17,500 bases of DNA from Bacillota bacterium (GCA_017627115.1 JAGAHK010000290.1:1-17500), one strand, 5' to 3'. Counted from the stretch's first letter, positions 7,185 to 14,706 are shown. The notes: generated from the letters alone by a model not told the origin. A program made the numbers and translations.

Positions 7185-7948
7185 CAAAAAGCCCCCTCTG
7201 CTGTTGTATTTACCGCTTCTATCAGGCATTTCGCCACAGCCTCGCCAATATCGGCTATCTCCGTACCTCCCGATATATTCTGCGTTATACCGCCTATATT
7301 TATAACAAATTCATTGCGTCTTTCGCTCGTTTCTTCCTTTGTAAAAGCGTTTTCGGTCAGCCTTGCAAAGCCACGTTCAAACTCGCCGCCGCTTTTGCCG
7401 CCGTATAAGCCGTTCATAACGCTGTTTTCCGAAAATATACTCTCTCTTTCAATTCTCACATCGCTGCTGTCCGCTATCCTGTCATATACACTCCCGTTTT
7501 CCGACCTTTCAAAAACACTGTCATGCAAAGTGTTTTCACGGTTTTGCACTTCCTTGTAAATAGCTTCGCGTTCCCTCTCGTATCCGACACCCTCCGCATA
7601 CTCAAAAACGTCCCACACAGCCCGTTCCTCGGTCATTCTCGTATATTCCGCGGCATTTTCAACATTTTGCGCAGTCACATCGGTGATATTTACAATATTC
7701 ACGCCGCCCTGCCCCAAAAACTCAAAAATATCCCTCCTTTCGGCAGCAGACATATTTTCGTTCTCAAAAAGCTCTTTTGACGGTATACCCTCAAAATTTT
7801 CTTTGTTCGGAATATCCCCAAAAAATGCTTCGGGCAGCGTGCCTTCAAAAAGAGTATCCGCATTTTTATCCGCACCTCCGTAAACTTCTGCCATAAGCTC
7901 GGGCAAAAGCCAATATATCATAAACTCCTCATAAAAATCCCCGTACAT
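7184..7948 (-). CDS. Short protein in the tape-measure (XkdO) position
   Basis: A 254-residue acidic protein between the tail chaperone genes and the LysM gene, exactly where PBSX-like phages carry a tape measure of 600-1,300 residues. I do not recognise it from its N-terminus (MYGDFYEEFMIYWLLPELMAEVYGG). The middle is rich in E, R, N and S (EEFMI, EREREAIYKEVQNRENTL, DRIADSSDVRIERES) and lacks the long hydrophobic helices normal in tape measures. The C-terminus, VINIGGITQNISGGTEIADIGEAV, resembles the last strand and helix of many tape-measure proteins. It is therefore either a minimal tape measure or the remnant of one after internal deletion. The ATG at 7948 has AGGGGG six bases ahead; an in-frame ATG at 7969 has no site. 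It starts just past the small ORF and overlaps the LysM gene by one base. Confidence 0.6.
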   Translation of the reverse strand: MYGDFYEEFMIYWLLPELMAEVYGGADKNADTLFEGTLPEAFFGDIPNKENFEGIPSKELFENENMSAAERRDIFEFLGQGGVNIVNITDVTAQNVENAAEYTRMTEERAVWDVFEYAEGVGYEREREAIYKEVQNRENTLHDSVFERSENGSVYDRIADSSDVRIERESIFSENSVMNGLYGGKSGGEFERGFARLTENAFTKEETSERRNEFVINIGGITQNISGGTEIADIGEAVAKCLIEAVNTTAEGAF

Positions 7949-7949
7949 A

Positions 7950-8081
7950 TCAAACCCCCTGTCTTTCATTTTCGTGTTGTATGCAGGCGATCACAAACGC
8001 CTTTTCATTTTCGCCAAGCCCCATAAATTCGGAGGGAAACCTGCCGTGCCTGTTAAATACATAGCAGGCACAGACAGCCAT
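7950..8081 (-). CDS. Tail chaperone T-domain ORF, likely frameshift extension of XkdN
   Basis: A 43-codon frame (MAVCACYVFNRHGRFPSEFM...NEKAFVIACIQHENERQGV) that begins 18 bases after the stop of the chaperone gene, in the -1 frame relative to it. The motif FMGLGENEKAFVIACI is like the second domain of phage tail assembly chaperones (the T part of gpG-gpGT), which recruits the tape-measure protein while the first domain binds tube protein. It can be reached in two ways: by a -1 shift at the slippery run in the end of XkdN, giving a fused protein of about 184 residues, or by independent initiation at the ATG, which has AGGAGGG nine bases ahead. Confidence 0.75.
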   Translation of the reverse strand: MAVCACYVFNRHGRFPSEFMGLGENEKAFVIACIQHENERQGV

Positions 8082-8108
8082 AATATCTCCCTCCTCTATC
8101 AGTTTTTT
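8041..8108 (-). other. Candidate programmed -1 frameshift signal in xkdN
   Basis: The heptamer A AAA AAC (8108-8102) falls in the zero frame directly before the XkdN stop TGA (8101-8099). A one-base backward shift would read CTG ATA GAG GAG GGA GAT ATT ATG and enter the small ORF in frame. A hairpin with GTGCCTG/CAGGCAC (8071-8065 and 8052-8046), extended by CTGTC/GGCAG, lies 24 bases downstream. That gap is longer than the usual 5-9 bases, so its stimulating role is uncertain. Confidence 0.7.
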
Positions 8109-8503
8109 GCCGTATCGACTTTTTCTTTAAGGCTTGTAAAGCCGTTCATATCCTGCACTTCTCTTACAAGCGCACTGTATTCGCCGGGGTTATCCACCAT
8201 CTCACGCAGCAGATCCTCGGGACAGCTCACACCGTAACTATCCTGTAACTGCGCATTGTACAGATTAGGTTCCTCCACCGCCGCAGCCGCAAGGCGTGCC
8301 GTATATAACTCCGCATCAAAATGATATTCGCCGCCCCTGCGCATTACGGCGCTTTCGCGTATCTCCTCGTTTTCCCTTGTGCTCACGGGACGCAGCACCC
8401 ATTCAAGCGGCTTCCCGTCCTCATCAAGAAGAGAGGATGTCGCACAGTAGCTTCTGCGCTCGCGCTCTGTTTTATTCTCTTTAAGAAATAATTTAAGATC
8501 CAT
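8099..8503 (-). CDS. xkdN: Phage tail assembly chaperone XkdN-like (G part)
   Basis: A 134-residue protein between tail tube and tape-measure position. It starts MDLKLFLKENKTERERRSYCATSSLLDEDGKPLEWVLRPVS and continues with RRGGEYHFDAELYTARLAAAAVEEPNLYNAQLQDSYG, a pattern seen in XkdN-type proteins, which bind tube subunits and keep them ready for assembly on the tape measure. Residues 100-134 are helical. The gene ends in an A-rich slippery run (see the frameshift feature). GAGGTAAAAAGC lies before the ATG. Being short and cytoplasmic, it is not expected in the finished particle. Confidence 0.85.
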   Translation of the reverse strand: MDLKLFLKENKTERERRSYCATSSLLDEDGKPLEWVLRPVSTRENEEIRESAVMRRGGEYHFDAELYTARLAAAAVEEPNLYNAQLQDSYGVSCPEDLLREMVDNPGEYSALVREVQDMNGFTSLKEKVDTAKN

Positions 8504-8517
8504 GCTTTTTACCTCAC

Positions 8518-8982
8518 TTACTGTTCAATTTCGTCAAACTTTTCGGGTATCTTGAAATCCTCGAAAGTAAAAGTCATCTCTTCGTCAAGATAATCCTTTG
8601 TTGCATCAAACTTCGCCAGAATACCCTCATTAATATTGCAGTCCACAAGTATAACGGTCTGCGCACCCACAGAAGATGCGGGGTCCTCGTTTGTGATCTG
8701 AATATCGAAGTAAATATCCCTTCCGCTTTTCTTGTAGTCCAGCATAAGCCTTCTGAACACGGAAGTATTGTAATGGAACACGGCCTTGCCCGTGCCTTTC
8801 CAGCCCGAAGCCTTGTTGCCGAGCGCAGGTCTGCCAAGTATGGGCACCTGCTTTTTGCTCTTTTCAAACTTTGCTTCAAGACTGATCGCCTGCATAAAGT
8901 TGTATCTGTTGCCGTTAACAGTAACATAACATTCCGCAAGCTTTGCGTTTATCGCATCTTTTGCGTGCATAATGCTGCTCAT
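8518..8982 (-). CDS. xkdM: Contractile tail tube protein (XkdM)
   Basis: A 154-residue tube protein. Key parts are the start AKDAINAKLAECYVTVNGNRYNFMQAISLEAKFEKSKKQVPILGRPALGNKASGWKGTGKAVFHYN and a C-terminal EEMTFTFEDFKIPEKFD. These match the XkdM family, whose subunits stack as hexameric rings inside the sheath and form the channel. The length is normal (about 148 in PBSX). AAGGAGG lies at a good distance before the ATG, and the gene lies 15 bases past the sheath gene, as usual. An alternate-frame ORF inside it (8574-8939) is a shadow. Confidence 0.93.
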   Translation of the reverse strand: MSSIMHAKDAINAKLAECYVTVNGNRYNFMQAISLEAKFEKSKKQVPILGRPALGNKASGWKGTGKAVFHYNTSVFRRLMLDYKKSGRDIYFDIQITNEDPASSVGAQTVILVDCNINEGILAKFDATKDYLDEEMTFTFEDFKIPEKFDEIEQ

Positions 8983-8997
8983 AAAATGCCTCCTTCC

Positions 8998-10326
8998 TTA
9001 AACCACAGTGACAGTCATATAAAGCTGTCCCATGCCGTTTACCACATTTATCGCCTCGTATACCACAACGCTTGTTTTCGTATCACCGCGCTCAACGATT
9101 ATATCGTCCTCCTTGAAATCCTCTATCGCACGCAGTTCCTCAAGCTGTTCGTGAAATCTCACTATATCGCTCCATAAGCTCAGTCTGCCCGCCTTGTCGT
9201 TCGGCACCCTGCCGATATACTTCGTATTGAAAAGCAAAGCAATATCATTTGCTATCTGGTCGCATATCCTTATGGTCTGGTTCTGCTTGAAAACGCTGCC
9301 CTTTGTGTCCGTCACAGTCACAAGACTGTTTATATCCGATAATACCCTTATCTCGTCATTTGCTCTGTGCAGCACAAAATAACCGTTTTTGATAAAGTTT
9401 TCAAGTTCCGCACCCGTATAGTCCGCACTTATCTTGTCAAGCTCGCACTCACCGTCATATTTCAAATTCATTGCCGACTGACCTGCCGTCATGCCCGCAC
9501 ATACACCCGATACCCAATATACAAGCTCCGTCTTATCCGTACCGCCGTATTCGTTTTTAAGTGATATAACACCCTCATAATCGGCAGCCTCGTCCATGAT
9601 AACAAGCTGAAACTTCACGCCGTCGCTGTCTCGTCTGCGCTTTGTGTATTCAACAAACATCTTTCTTGTAACCGCATCCGTATCCTCGGGATCGTCATTG
9701 GGTTCAATATCGCAGCAAAGCACATTAAAGCTGTAGCTTTCTATCGCGTTAAGAAAAGCCACATAAGCCGCAGGCGTAAACTCCGTCACGCCGCCCGTCA
9801 TTACCAGACCGCCTCTTTGTGTGTCGTCAAGATCCGCATCCTTGTTAAAAACAACATATCCATTGTCAGCAAGCTGCGCTGCCGTCCTTACTTTCTGCAC
9901 ATCCACCGCAGTATTGATAAAATAAGTCGTTACCGTAAAACTGCTGTCGTGGTTTTGCAGCACCTCAATGCTTATCAGGTTTCCCGCATAGCCGGGATAA
10001 CGTGATTCGCCGTAAGTATTCGCAGCCTTTCTTACGGATTCGTTGCAGTTGTAAAGGATGACCTTGCTGCTGTATTGGAATATCTCCCTCAAAAACTTCA
10101 TATTCCTGTCGGTGCAGGGATAAGCGAAATAAGTCGCACAGTTTTTCTGAAAATCCTCTTTTGTGAGCACGGTAATGCCCTTTTTGCCCCAGCCCATAGC
10201 ATGGCACACAGCCACAACGCCTCTTTCGCTGACATTCGCATCAACATTTCCCGTTGATACAAAGTTGATATAGCTGCCGGGCAATATCTTGTTTTTTATA
10301 CTGAATATACCGCCGCCATATGCCAT
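8998..10326 (-). CDS. xkdK: Contractile tail sheath protein (XkdK)
   Basis: A sheath protein of about 442 residues. The opening MAYGGGIFSIKNKILPGSYINFVS is characteristic of the XkdK family, and the C-terminal third has the sheath core: VLSDINSLVTVTDTKGSVFKQNQTIRICDQIANDIALLFNTKYIGRVPNDKAGRLSLWSDIVRFHEQLEELRAIEDFK split as LIRNDIA-like helix, then a closing beta strand LYMTVTVV. Sheath subunits contract around the tube to drive it into the target. The ATG at 10326 was preferred over a GTG at 10332 because the family starts this way; GGAGAGTGAGTGAAT precedes both. The product is full length, so the contraction machinery appears intact. Confidence 0.93.
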   Translation of the reverse strand: MAYGGGIFSIKNKILPGSYINFVSTGNVDANVSERGVVAVCHAMGWGKKGITVLTKEDFQKNCATYFAYPCTDRNMKFLREIFQYSSKVILYNCNESVRKAANTYGESRYPGYAGNLISIEVLQNHDSSFTVTTYFINTAVDVQKVRTAAQLADNGYVVFNKDADLDDTQRGGLVMTGGVTEFTPAAYVAFLNAIESYSFNVLCCDIEPNDDPEDTDAVTRKMFVEYTKRRRDSDGVKFQLVIMDEAADYEGVISLKNEYGGTDKTELVYWVSGVCAGMTAGQSAMNLKYDGECELDKISADYTGAELENFIKNGYFVLHRANDEIRVLSDINSLVTVTDTKGSVFKQNQTIRICDQIANDIALLFNTKYIGRVPNDKAGRLSLWSDIVRFHEQLEELRAIEDFKEDDIIVERGDTKTSVVVYEAINVVNGMGQLYMTVTVV

Positions 10327-10328
10327 AT

Positions 10329-10481
10329 TCACTCACTCTCCTTTCCTTTAAGATACGTGTTTATCTTCTCCTGCGCCTCTTCTTCCGAGTATTTCACATC
10401 ATCTCCGAAAAGCGCACTTATAAGGTCCTTGTATCTTAAATACCTCTCGTCATCAAGTATCTGCTTTTTGTATAATTCCAT
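10329..10481 (-). CDS. Small conserved-position tail ORF, function unknown
   Basis: A 50-residue ORF, MELYKKQILDDERYLRYKDLISALFGDDVKYSEEEAQEKIN, ending KGKESE. It has a strong AGGAGG site eight bases before the ATG and ends two bases before the start of the sheath gene, so it is almost certainly translated. The sequence is charged and helical. Small ORFs between the tail terminator and the sheath gene occur in several PBSX-like phages, but I do not recognise a function. It may help tail assembly or have a regulatory role. Confidence 0.75.
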   Translation of the reverse strand: MELYKKQILDDERYLRYKDLISALFGDDVKYSEEEAQEKINTYLKGKESE

Positions 10482-10493
10482 ATATCCAACCTC

Positions 10494-10916
10494 CTAAATA
10501 TCCATTTCAAGCTCATATTCCTGCATAAGCCCTGTGTCCTCGCCTTCTTCTTCGTACCTGTATACAAAGAGATCATAGTTCACATAAAGTTCAAGCCTGT
10601 TTTCGTTCAGCTCGCATTTTATGCCGCTGCCGTGTACCTTTCCGCCGCCGTAGTCAAGCAGCTTCACAACACCGCAAAGCCGCTCGACCGTTTGGGTAAG
10701 GTACTCATGCTCCTTTCTGCTGTCATCCAGAAGTGTTATGCAAAACCTGTTTTTCATAATAAACTTCTTTCCGAAAAACCTCTCCGTGCTGTTTTCTTTA
10801 AGCCTGACCAAAAAGCACGGGCTCTGTAAGTTCTGCACCACTCTATCCGTATATACGGGCAGTTCAAACTCCTCTCTCACCGCAAGGCACAGTGCATCAA
10901 ATACCTTTTTTATCAT
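10494..10916 (-). CDS. Tail terminator family protein (XkdJ-like)
   Basis: A 140-residue protein before the sheath gene. It opens MIKKVFDALCLAVREEFELPVYTDRV, then QNLQSPCFLVRLKENSTERFFGKKFIMKNRFCITLLDDSRKE, a pattern typical of Gram-positive phage tail terminators that cap the tail tube and join it to the head. The end (YVNYDLFVYRYEEEGEDTGLMQEYEL) is a strand followed by an acidic tail. AGGAGGAAGAA lies before the ATG. Its presence means the tail is meant to be closed and joined to a head rather than left open. Confidence 0.75.
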   Translation of the reverse strand: MIKKVFDALCLAVREEFELPVYTDRVVQNLQSPCFLVRLKENSTERFFGKKFIMKNRFCITLLDDSRKEHEYLTQTVERLCGVVKLLDYGGGKVHGSGIKCELNENRLELYVNYDLFVYRYEEEGEDTGLMQEYELEMDI

Positions 10917-10925
10917 TTCTTCCTC

Positions 10926-11300
10926 CTATGTCCAGAGTTCAAGCTTTTCCAGCACGATCTCCTGATGATACATATACATCGCCGTTTCACCGCTGTATTT
11001 GTATTCCTGCCTTAACCCGTTCTGAAAAACCGATATCCTGCATCCCGCTTTCACCCTTATATTCAGGTTTAAAAACAGTTTTATCTGCTGCACGGGCGAA
11101 TTGGCAAGCACCGTTTCCCTGCTCATGCTGCTTTTCAGCCCCGAATACGACAGCCTTGTTGTATAGGACAATCTGCAAGGCTGGTTTTTATATAAGATCC
11201 GTTCTTCAAATTCCGTAACACCCATTTCATTTAATCTCGGAACGGACTCATATATATCACACAAACCTGTATAAAGCCTTTCTATATACCTTCTCACCAC
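10926..11300 (-). CDS. Head closure / minor capsid protein (YqbH/XkdI-like)
   Basis: A 124-residue protein, MVRRYIERLYTGLCDIYESVPRLNEMGVTEFEE, then YKNQPCRLSYTTRLSY, a C-R-L-S-Y motif common in the head-completion proteins of this phage group. The remainder contains VKAGCRISVFQNG and a C-terminal QEIVLEKLELWT strand. The protein probably plugs the portal and connects it to the tail. GTG at 11300 follows AGGAGG by five bases; the gene overlaps its upstream neighbour by 7 bases. Confidence 0.65.
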   Translation of the reverse strand: MVRRYIERLYTGLCDIYESVPRLNEMGVTEFEERILYKNQPCRLSYTTRLSYSGLKSSMSRETVLANSPVQQIKLFLNLNIRVKAGCRISVFQNGLRQEYKYSGETAMYMYHQEIVLEKLELWT

Positions 11301-11674
11301 TTCAGCCTCCTATAGCTTATCAGCAGGCTTTTATCGTTGAAACAAAGCCTGTCCATAAGTTCTTTTATTACTTCTCTGCCATATGTATTGTCAAAGGTAA
11401 GGCTTACATCGCCCTCTTTTATAGAAGAAAGCGATGCGCCCTCCACAAGCTTCATCTTTTTGTCCTCACTTGCTGCCGTTATCACAGCTGCGCACGCCAT
11501 ATCCACGCAAACGGGTTTCAGCACCTCGGGCATGACAGTCAGATTGCATATCCCAAGCACATAATTATAGGCGCGCAGTTCTTCCGCCTCCATCAGCCCG
11601 TCGATCCCAAGCGTATCAATACCGAGCTGTGCGAGCCTTGCTTTCGTCTCCTCATGCATAGTATCCCACATCAT
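11294..11674 (-). CDS. Head-tail connector protein (YqbG/XkdH-like)
   Basis: A 126-residue mostly helical protein. It begins MMWDTMHEETKARLAQLGIDTLG and contains AYNYVLGICNLTVMPEVLKPVCVDMACAAVI, EGASLSSIKEGDVSLTFD and a basic C-terminus. This fits the small head-tail connectors that bind the portal ring below the capsid and lie directly after the major capsid gene. The ATG at 11674 (tandem with one at 11671) was preferred because GGCGGTGA sits ahead; an upstream in-frame start at 11713 would fall inside the capsid gene. The family call rests largely on order and helical pattern. Confidence 0.7.
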   Translation of the reverse strand: MMWDTMHEETKARLAQLGIDTLGIDGLMEAEELRAYNYVLGICNLTVMPEVLKPVCVDMACAAVITAASEDKKMKLVEGASLSSIKEGDVSLTFDNTYGREVIKELMDRLCFNDKSLLISYRRLKW

Positions 11675-11687
11675 GCCGTCACCGCCT

Positions 11688-12710
11688 TTAACCGAGAGAC
11701 ACAATGCGCGCAATAGGTATAGCCTTGTGGTCTATATACGTCTTCTGCGCCGCACCGTCATTTGCAAGCTCCCAATTTGCGCCGTTTTTAAGCTCCGCAT
11801 CCGTAGGCGAAAGAGTTGCCTGAGAAGTCTTGATATAGCTTATGCCCATAGGCGCAAAGCACTTGCGTGTACGCACATAAAGCGTGTCGATACCGCCGTT
11901 TGTTTTGGGGTCCCTGTTCATCTCAAAAGGCACCTTTGCGCCGATATCTTCATAGTCAAACGCACCTGCGCCCAGGATATATGTGGTATATTCGCCGTTA
12001 TTTACGGGCATCGAATCATCCACAAGCACAAGCCTGCCGTTCCACGTACCAAGCGTAAGATCGCGCTGGATACCATCTTTATCGGTGTTTGACGTATAGT
12101 CGATAAGGTTGAGGTTTTCAAGGTTTGTAGCGACCTTACTGTGCATGATAACAACAGAGAACTTGCCCTTGTTGTCGCCGCAGGCTTTAAGCACTGCATC
12201 ATTCAATGTAGTCGCACCCACAAGACCATTGCCCTCCTGTGTGATATCAAGCGTGTGGTTATCCACAAATTCGGCATTTTCCGTACCTGTCATAGCAAAA
12301 ATGCCCTCAAGTATCGAAAGCATTGTCGTCTGGTCAACGCCGTCAAAGTATTCACTCACCTGTGCCGCAACATTGTCCATAAAGCCTGCGCCCGTCACAT
12401 CATCCGAAAAGTCCTTTTCCGTCCACGCTCTCATTCTGCCCACTACCGCAACGCCGCGCTCAAAAGTGTTCGTCACCGCAGGCACAAAATCCGAAACGCC
12501 GTCATAATTCTGCGCCGCGCCGCCAAGCAGACCGTACATAGGCAATATTGCATAAGCGCTGCCCGACTGTGAACTGAACGCATTTTTTATCTCGCTGCTG
12601 TGTTTTAAAATACCCGCATTCAAAAGCTCGTTTTTCTTCAGCTGCGGAATAGTGTCCATATACTTTCCGAATGCCTGCGGGTTAAAAGTTTTGCTGTCAA
12701 ATTTAGCCAT
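11688..12710 (-). CDS. Major capsid protein (HK97 fold)
   Basis: A 340-residue shell protein. Recognised features are FGKYMDTIPQLKKNELLNAGILKHSSEIKNAFSSQSGS (N-arm), then a segment VGRMRAWTEKDFSDDVTGAGFMDNVAAQVSEYFDGVDQTTML (spine helix), later VIMHSKVATNLENLNLIDYTSNTD and GTWNGRLVLVDDSMPVNNGEYTTYILGAGAFDYED (E-loop and P-domain pattern) with TLYVRTRKCFAPMGISYI near the end. Length and order fit an uncleaved capsid protein of the XkdG-type. AGGAAG lies before the ATG. There is no sign of frameshift, so a shell could be made. Confidence 0.88.
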   Translation of the reverse strand: MAKFDSKTFNPQAFGKYMDTIPQLKKNELLNAGILKHSSEIKNAFSSQSGSAYAILPMYGLLGGAAQNYDGVSDFVPAVTNTFERGVAVVGRMRAWTEKDFSDDVTGAGFMDNVAAQVSEYFDGVDQTTMLSILEGIFAMTGTENAEFVDNHTLDITQEGNGLVGATTLNDAVLKACGDNKGKFSVVIMHSKVATNLENLNLIDYTSNTDKDGIQRDLTLGTWNGRLVLVDDSMPVNNGEYTTYILGAGAFDYEDIGAKVPFEMNRDPKTNGGIDTLYVRTRKCFAPMGISYIKTSQATLSPTDAELKNGANWELANDGAAQKTYIDHKAIPIARIVSLG

Positions 12711-12757
12711 AATTTACATCTTCCTTTCGTGTTATGTGTTTTTTGTTTTGTTTGTTT

Positions 12758-13171
12758 TTACTGCATCCTGCATAATTCTTCATAGGTCAGACCCTCGTCA
12801 AAAAAGTCTGCCCCCTCCTCCGCTATACTCATTCCTACAAGTTTCGGAGTATCTTTCTCAAATAAAAAGCTTGTCTCGCTGTCCGCTTCAAGCGCCGCCA
12901 GCTGTTCGTCAAGTCCGCCGATAACACCGTTTTCAAAGGATAGCTCATCCCTGTTTATCAGCGCCCTCAGCACACGCAGATTTTTGCAGCCGCTTTTCAT
13001 AAGCCCCATTTCAAATGCGGATTCAAACTTTATCTTCCCTATCTCCTCCGCCTTTGCCTTTTCAAGCTCCTCAAGCTCTTTTTGTTTTTGGTTCAGGCTT
13101 TCCTCAAAAACACCGTTTACCTTTTTCGCCGTTTCCTCGTCAAGCCCAAGCTGCATAAGTTTACCGATCAT
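12758..13171 (-). CDS. Capsid scaffolding protein (GP20/minor structural family)
   Basis: A 137-residue protein: MIGKLMQLGLDEETAKKVNGVFEESLNQKQKELEELEKAKAEEIGKIKFESAFEMGLMKSGCKNLRVLRALINRDEL. The short N-terminal domain, long charged coiled coil and then a conserved KSGCKNLRVLRALI stretch match phage scaffolds of the GP20 type, found immediately upstream of the major capsid gene. The scaffold directs assembly of the shell and leaves it afterwards. ATG at 13171 overlaps the last 11 bases of the portal gene, with AGGAGAGAGGAA ahead. Earlier in-frame starts would add an arginine-rich stretch and lie inside the portal gene, so I rejected them. Confidence 0.85.
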   Translation of the reverse strand: MIGKLMQLGLDEETAKKVNGVFEESLNQKQKELEELEKAKAEEIGKIKFESAFEMGLMKSGCKNLRVLRALINRDELSFENGVIGGLDEQLAALEADSETSFLFEKDTPKLVGMSIAEEGADFFDEGLTYEELCRMQ

Positions 13172-14567
13172 TTCCTCTCTCCTTCTTTCCCGACCTTTGC
13201 GCCTTCTTCTCCTTTTCGAGCCTTGCAAGCTCCACCGCAACATCGTTCACATAAGGATGCTGCGCAAGCAGACTCTCGTTCGATATAAGCCCTATTGATT
13301 TAACACAGCCGTCTATGGCCTCGTTTTCGTTTATGAGAACATCCCTGTTAAAGATGATCTCCGCCTTTTCATCAATAAAATTCCCCTGCGCCGTGTTATA
13401 CAGATACAGGCTTATAAATCTTATCAGCCTTGCAAGCGAGAACTGCATTTCCGCCTCCATACCGTTTGCATCAAGGTCTATATCGGCATACATACTCTGT
13501 ATGTTCATCTGGTTCGGCGAACTCATCTCACGCAAGGCCTTTACGTCAAAGCCCCTGCCGTTTTCCACGATAGTCTTTTTCAGAAGCTCTATAATGCTTT
13601 TGAAATTGCTGCCGTCCACTTTGATGTTCAGTGTCTGCACATCACCCTCAACACCGTCCACCGCACGCACTTTCACAGCGCCGTAAGCGGCAAGGTTGCG
13701 CCTGAACTCACCAAGATCCTCCCCGTCATAGTTTTTAATGACAAGTATGGTATTGCGGCTGTCCTCCTGCAAACTGTCCTGATAAGCCGAAAGCATGGTG
13801 TTCAGACCGTCCTGCAAACTTTTTATCCCCGTTATCAGCGGCTGCTCGTCCTCACTGTACTTGAACGGTATTATCGGTATCTCGTCAAACCTGCAATCCC
13901 TGTCCCCTATCCTGAAATATGGTACGCTTTTTTCAAGCACAAGACGGTTCCTCTCAAAACGGTAGGTATATACCCTCTTTTTGCTGTAGAACTCTGCCTT
14001 TTTCACGGGTTCGCGCCCGTCCGCACACTCGATTTTGTATATCCTTATAACATAGTCGAGTTTTTTGTGCGCCTCGTCCGCCCAACCGGGAATGATCTCA
14101 TACGGTCTGAAGACTTTGAACCCGAGTTTTCCCTCACCATCTGCATATACATACAGATACCCGAGTCCGCAGTTCAGTCCGTCTGCCGCAAGCTGCCTCA
14201 AAGTGCCCTGAAACTCCGCATTTAAAAACTCCTTCAGTTTTTCCTCGTATATCGGGTTTTCGCTTTTCACAAGCAGCGGCCTGCCAAGCAGATAATTCAC
14301 CTTCTGCTGCACGATGCGCCTGTAGCAGTTGTCCTCTATACGGTTGTTAGGCAGATTGTCCAGCACCGTCACCCTGCCTTCCTCGCCTATCGCCGTCCGC
14401 TGTTTCAGCAGTATATCATGCCTGCCCGCGTAGTACCTCTGCCCGATAAGCATCTCACTTCTCTTTTTCGAGTTCAGGAAAGCCCGTATCTCACTTGTCA
14501 CAAACTCCTCCCTGCTCATCGGTCTGCGCCTCGCCTTCGGCATAAAGCCGAATTGAAGATCAAACAC
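13161..14567 (-). CDS. Portal protein (SPP1 gp6 / XkdE family)
   Basis: A 468-residue portal subunit forming the dodecameric ring through which DNA passes. Recognised parts: PMSREEFVTSEIRAFLNSKKRSEMLIGQRYYAGRHDILLKQRT, DNLPNNRIEDNCYRRIVQQKVNYLLGRP (a portal hallmark), GYLYVYADGEGKLGFKVFRPYEIIPGW, and RGFDVKALREMSSPNQMNIQSMY. Length is normal for the family (about 450-500). The GTG at 14567 follows GGAG by eight bases; an in-frame ATG at 14606 has a poor site but cannot be excluded. In phages the terminase genes lie just upstream; here there is none in that direction. Confidence 0.9.
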   Translation of the reverse strand: MFDLQFGFMPKARRRPMSREEFVTSEIRAFLNSKKRSEMLIGQRYYAGRHDILLKQRTAIGEEGRVTVLDNLPNNRIEDNCYRRIVQQKVNYLLGRPLLVKSENPIYEEKLKEFLNAEFQGTLRQLAADGLNCGLGYLYVYADGEGKLGFKVFRPYEIIPGWADEAHKKLDYVIRIYKIECADGREPVKKAEFYSKKRVYTYRFERNRLVLEKSVPYFRIGDRDCRFDEIPIIPFKYSEDEQPLITGIKSLQDGLNTMLSAYQDSLQEDSRNTILVIKNYDGEDLGEFRRNLAAYGAVKVRAVDGVEGDVQTLNIKVDGSNFKSIIELLKKTIVENGRGFDVKALREMSSPNQMNIQSMYADIDLDANGMEAEMQFSLARLIRFISLYLYNTAQGNFIDEKAEIIFNRDVLINENEAIDGCVKSIGLISNESLLAQHPYVNDVAVELARLEKEKKAQRSGKKERGNDR

Positions 14568-14678
14568 CTTTTCCACTCCTCTCTGTTTTTTATTTGTAAA
14601 ATACATCGCACTATTGCGCCCTGCATCTTACAGTTTTTATCTTAAAAGAAAAAAACTGACATTTACTGCCACACTCTC

Positions 14679-14706
14679 AAAATAATTCTGTACATATTTC
14701 CCTCAA
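14679..14706 (-). promoter_or_regulatory. Weak candidate promoter of the structural operon
   Basis: On the minus strand TTGAGG (14706-14701) and TATTTT (14684-14679) are spaced by 16 bases, each matching four of six consensus positions. It lies about 110 bases before the portal start. No better sigma-A pair is visible between 14600 and 14760, so the operon may use another sigma factor or an activator. A hairpin CAGTTTTT/AAAAACTG (14631-14658) lies between this and the gene. Confidence 0.25.

Noticed and set aside
6492..7559. 355-codon plus-strand open frame
   Set aside because: It lies fully opposite the LysM and tape-measure-position genes, has a Y/H/R/C-biased composition, and no ribosome binding site; it is a shadow of the minus-strand genes.
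7184..7969. Longer start (7969) for the tape-measure-position gene
   Set aside because: It has no ribosome binding site and overlaps the small chaperone ORF; the ATG at 7948 has AGGGGG at correct spacing.
12758..13243. Arginine-rich N-terminal extension of the scaffold
   Set aside because: The extension is the portal gene's 3' end read in another frame; ATG at 13171 has its own ribosome binding site and gives the family N-terminus.
2284..14567. Headless tailocin (diffocin-type)
   Set aside because: Portal, scaffold, major capsid and connector genes are present and intact, so this is not a tail-only particle.
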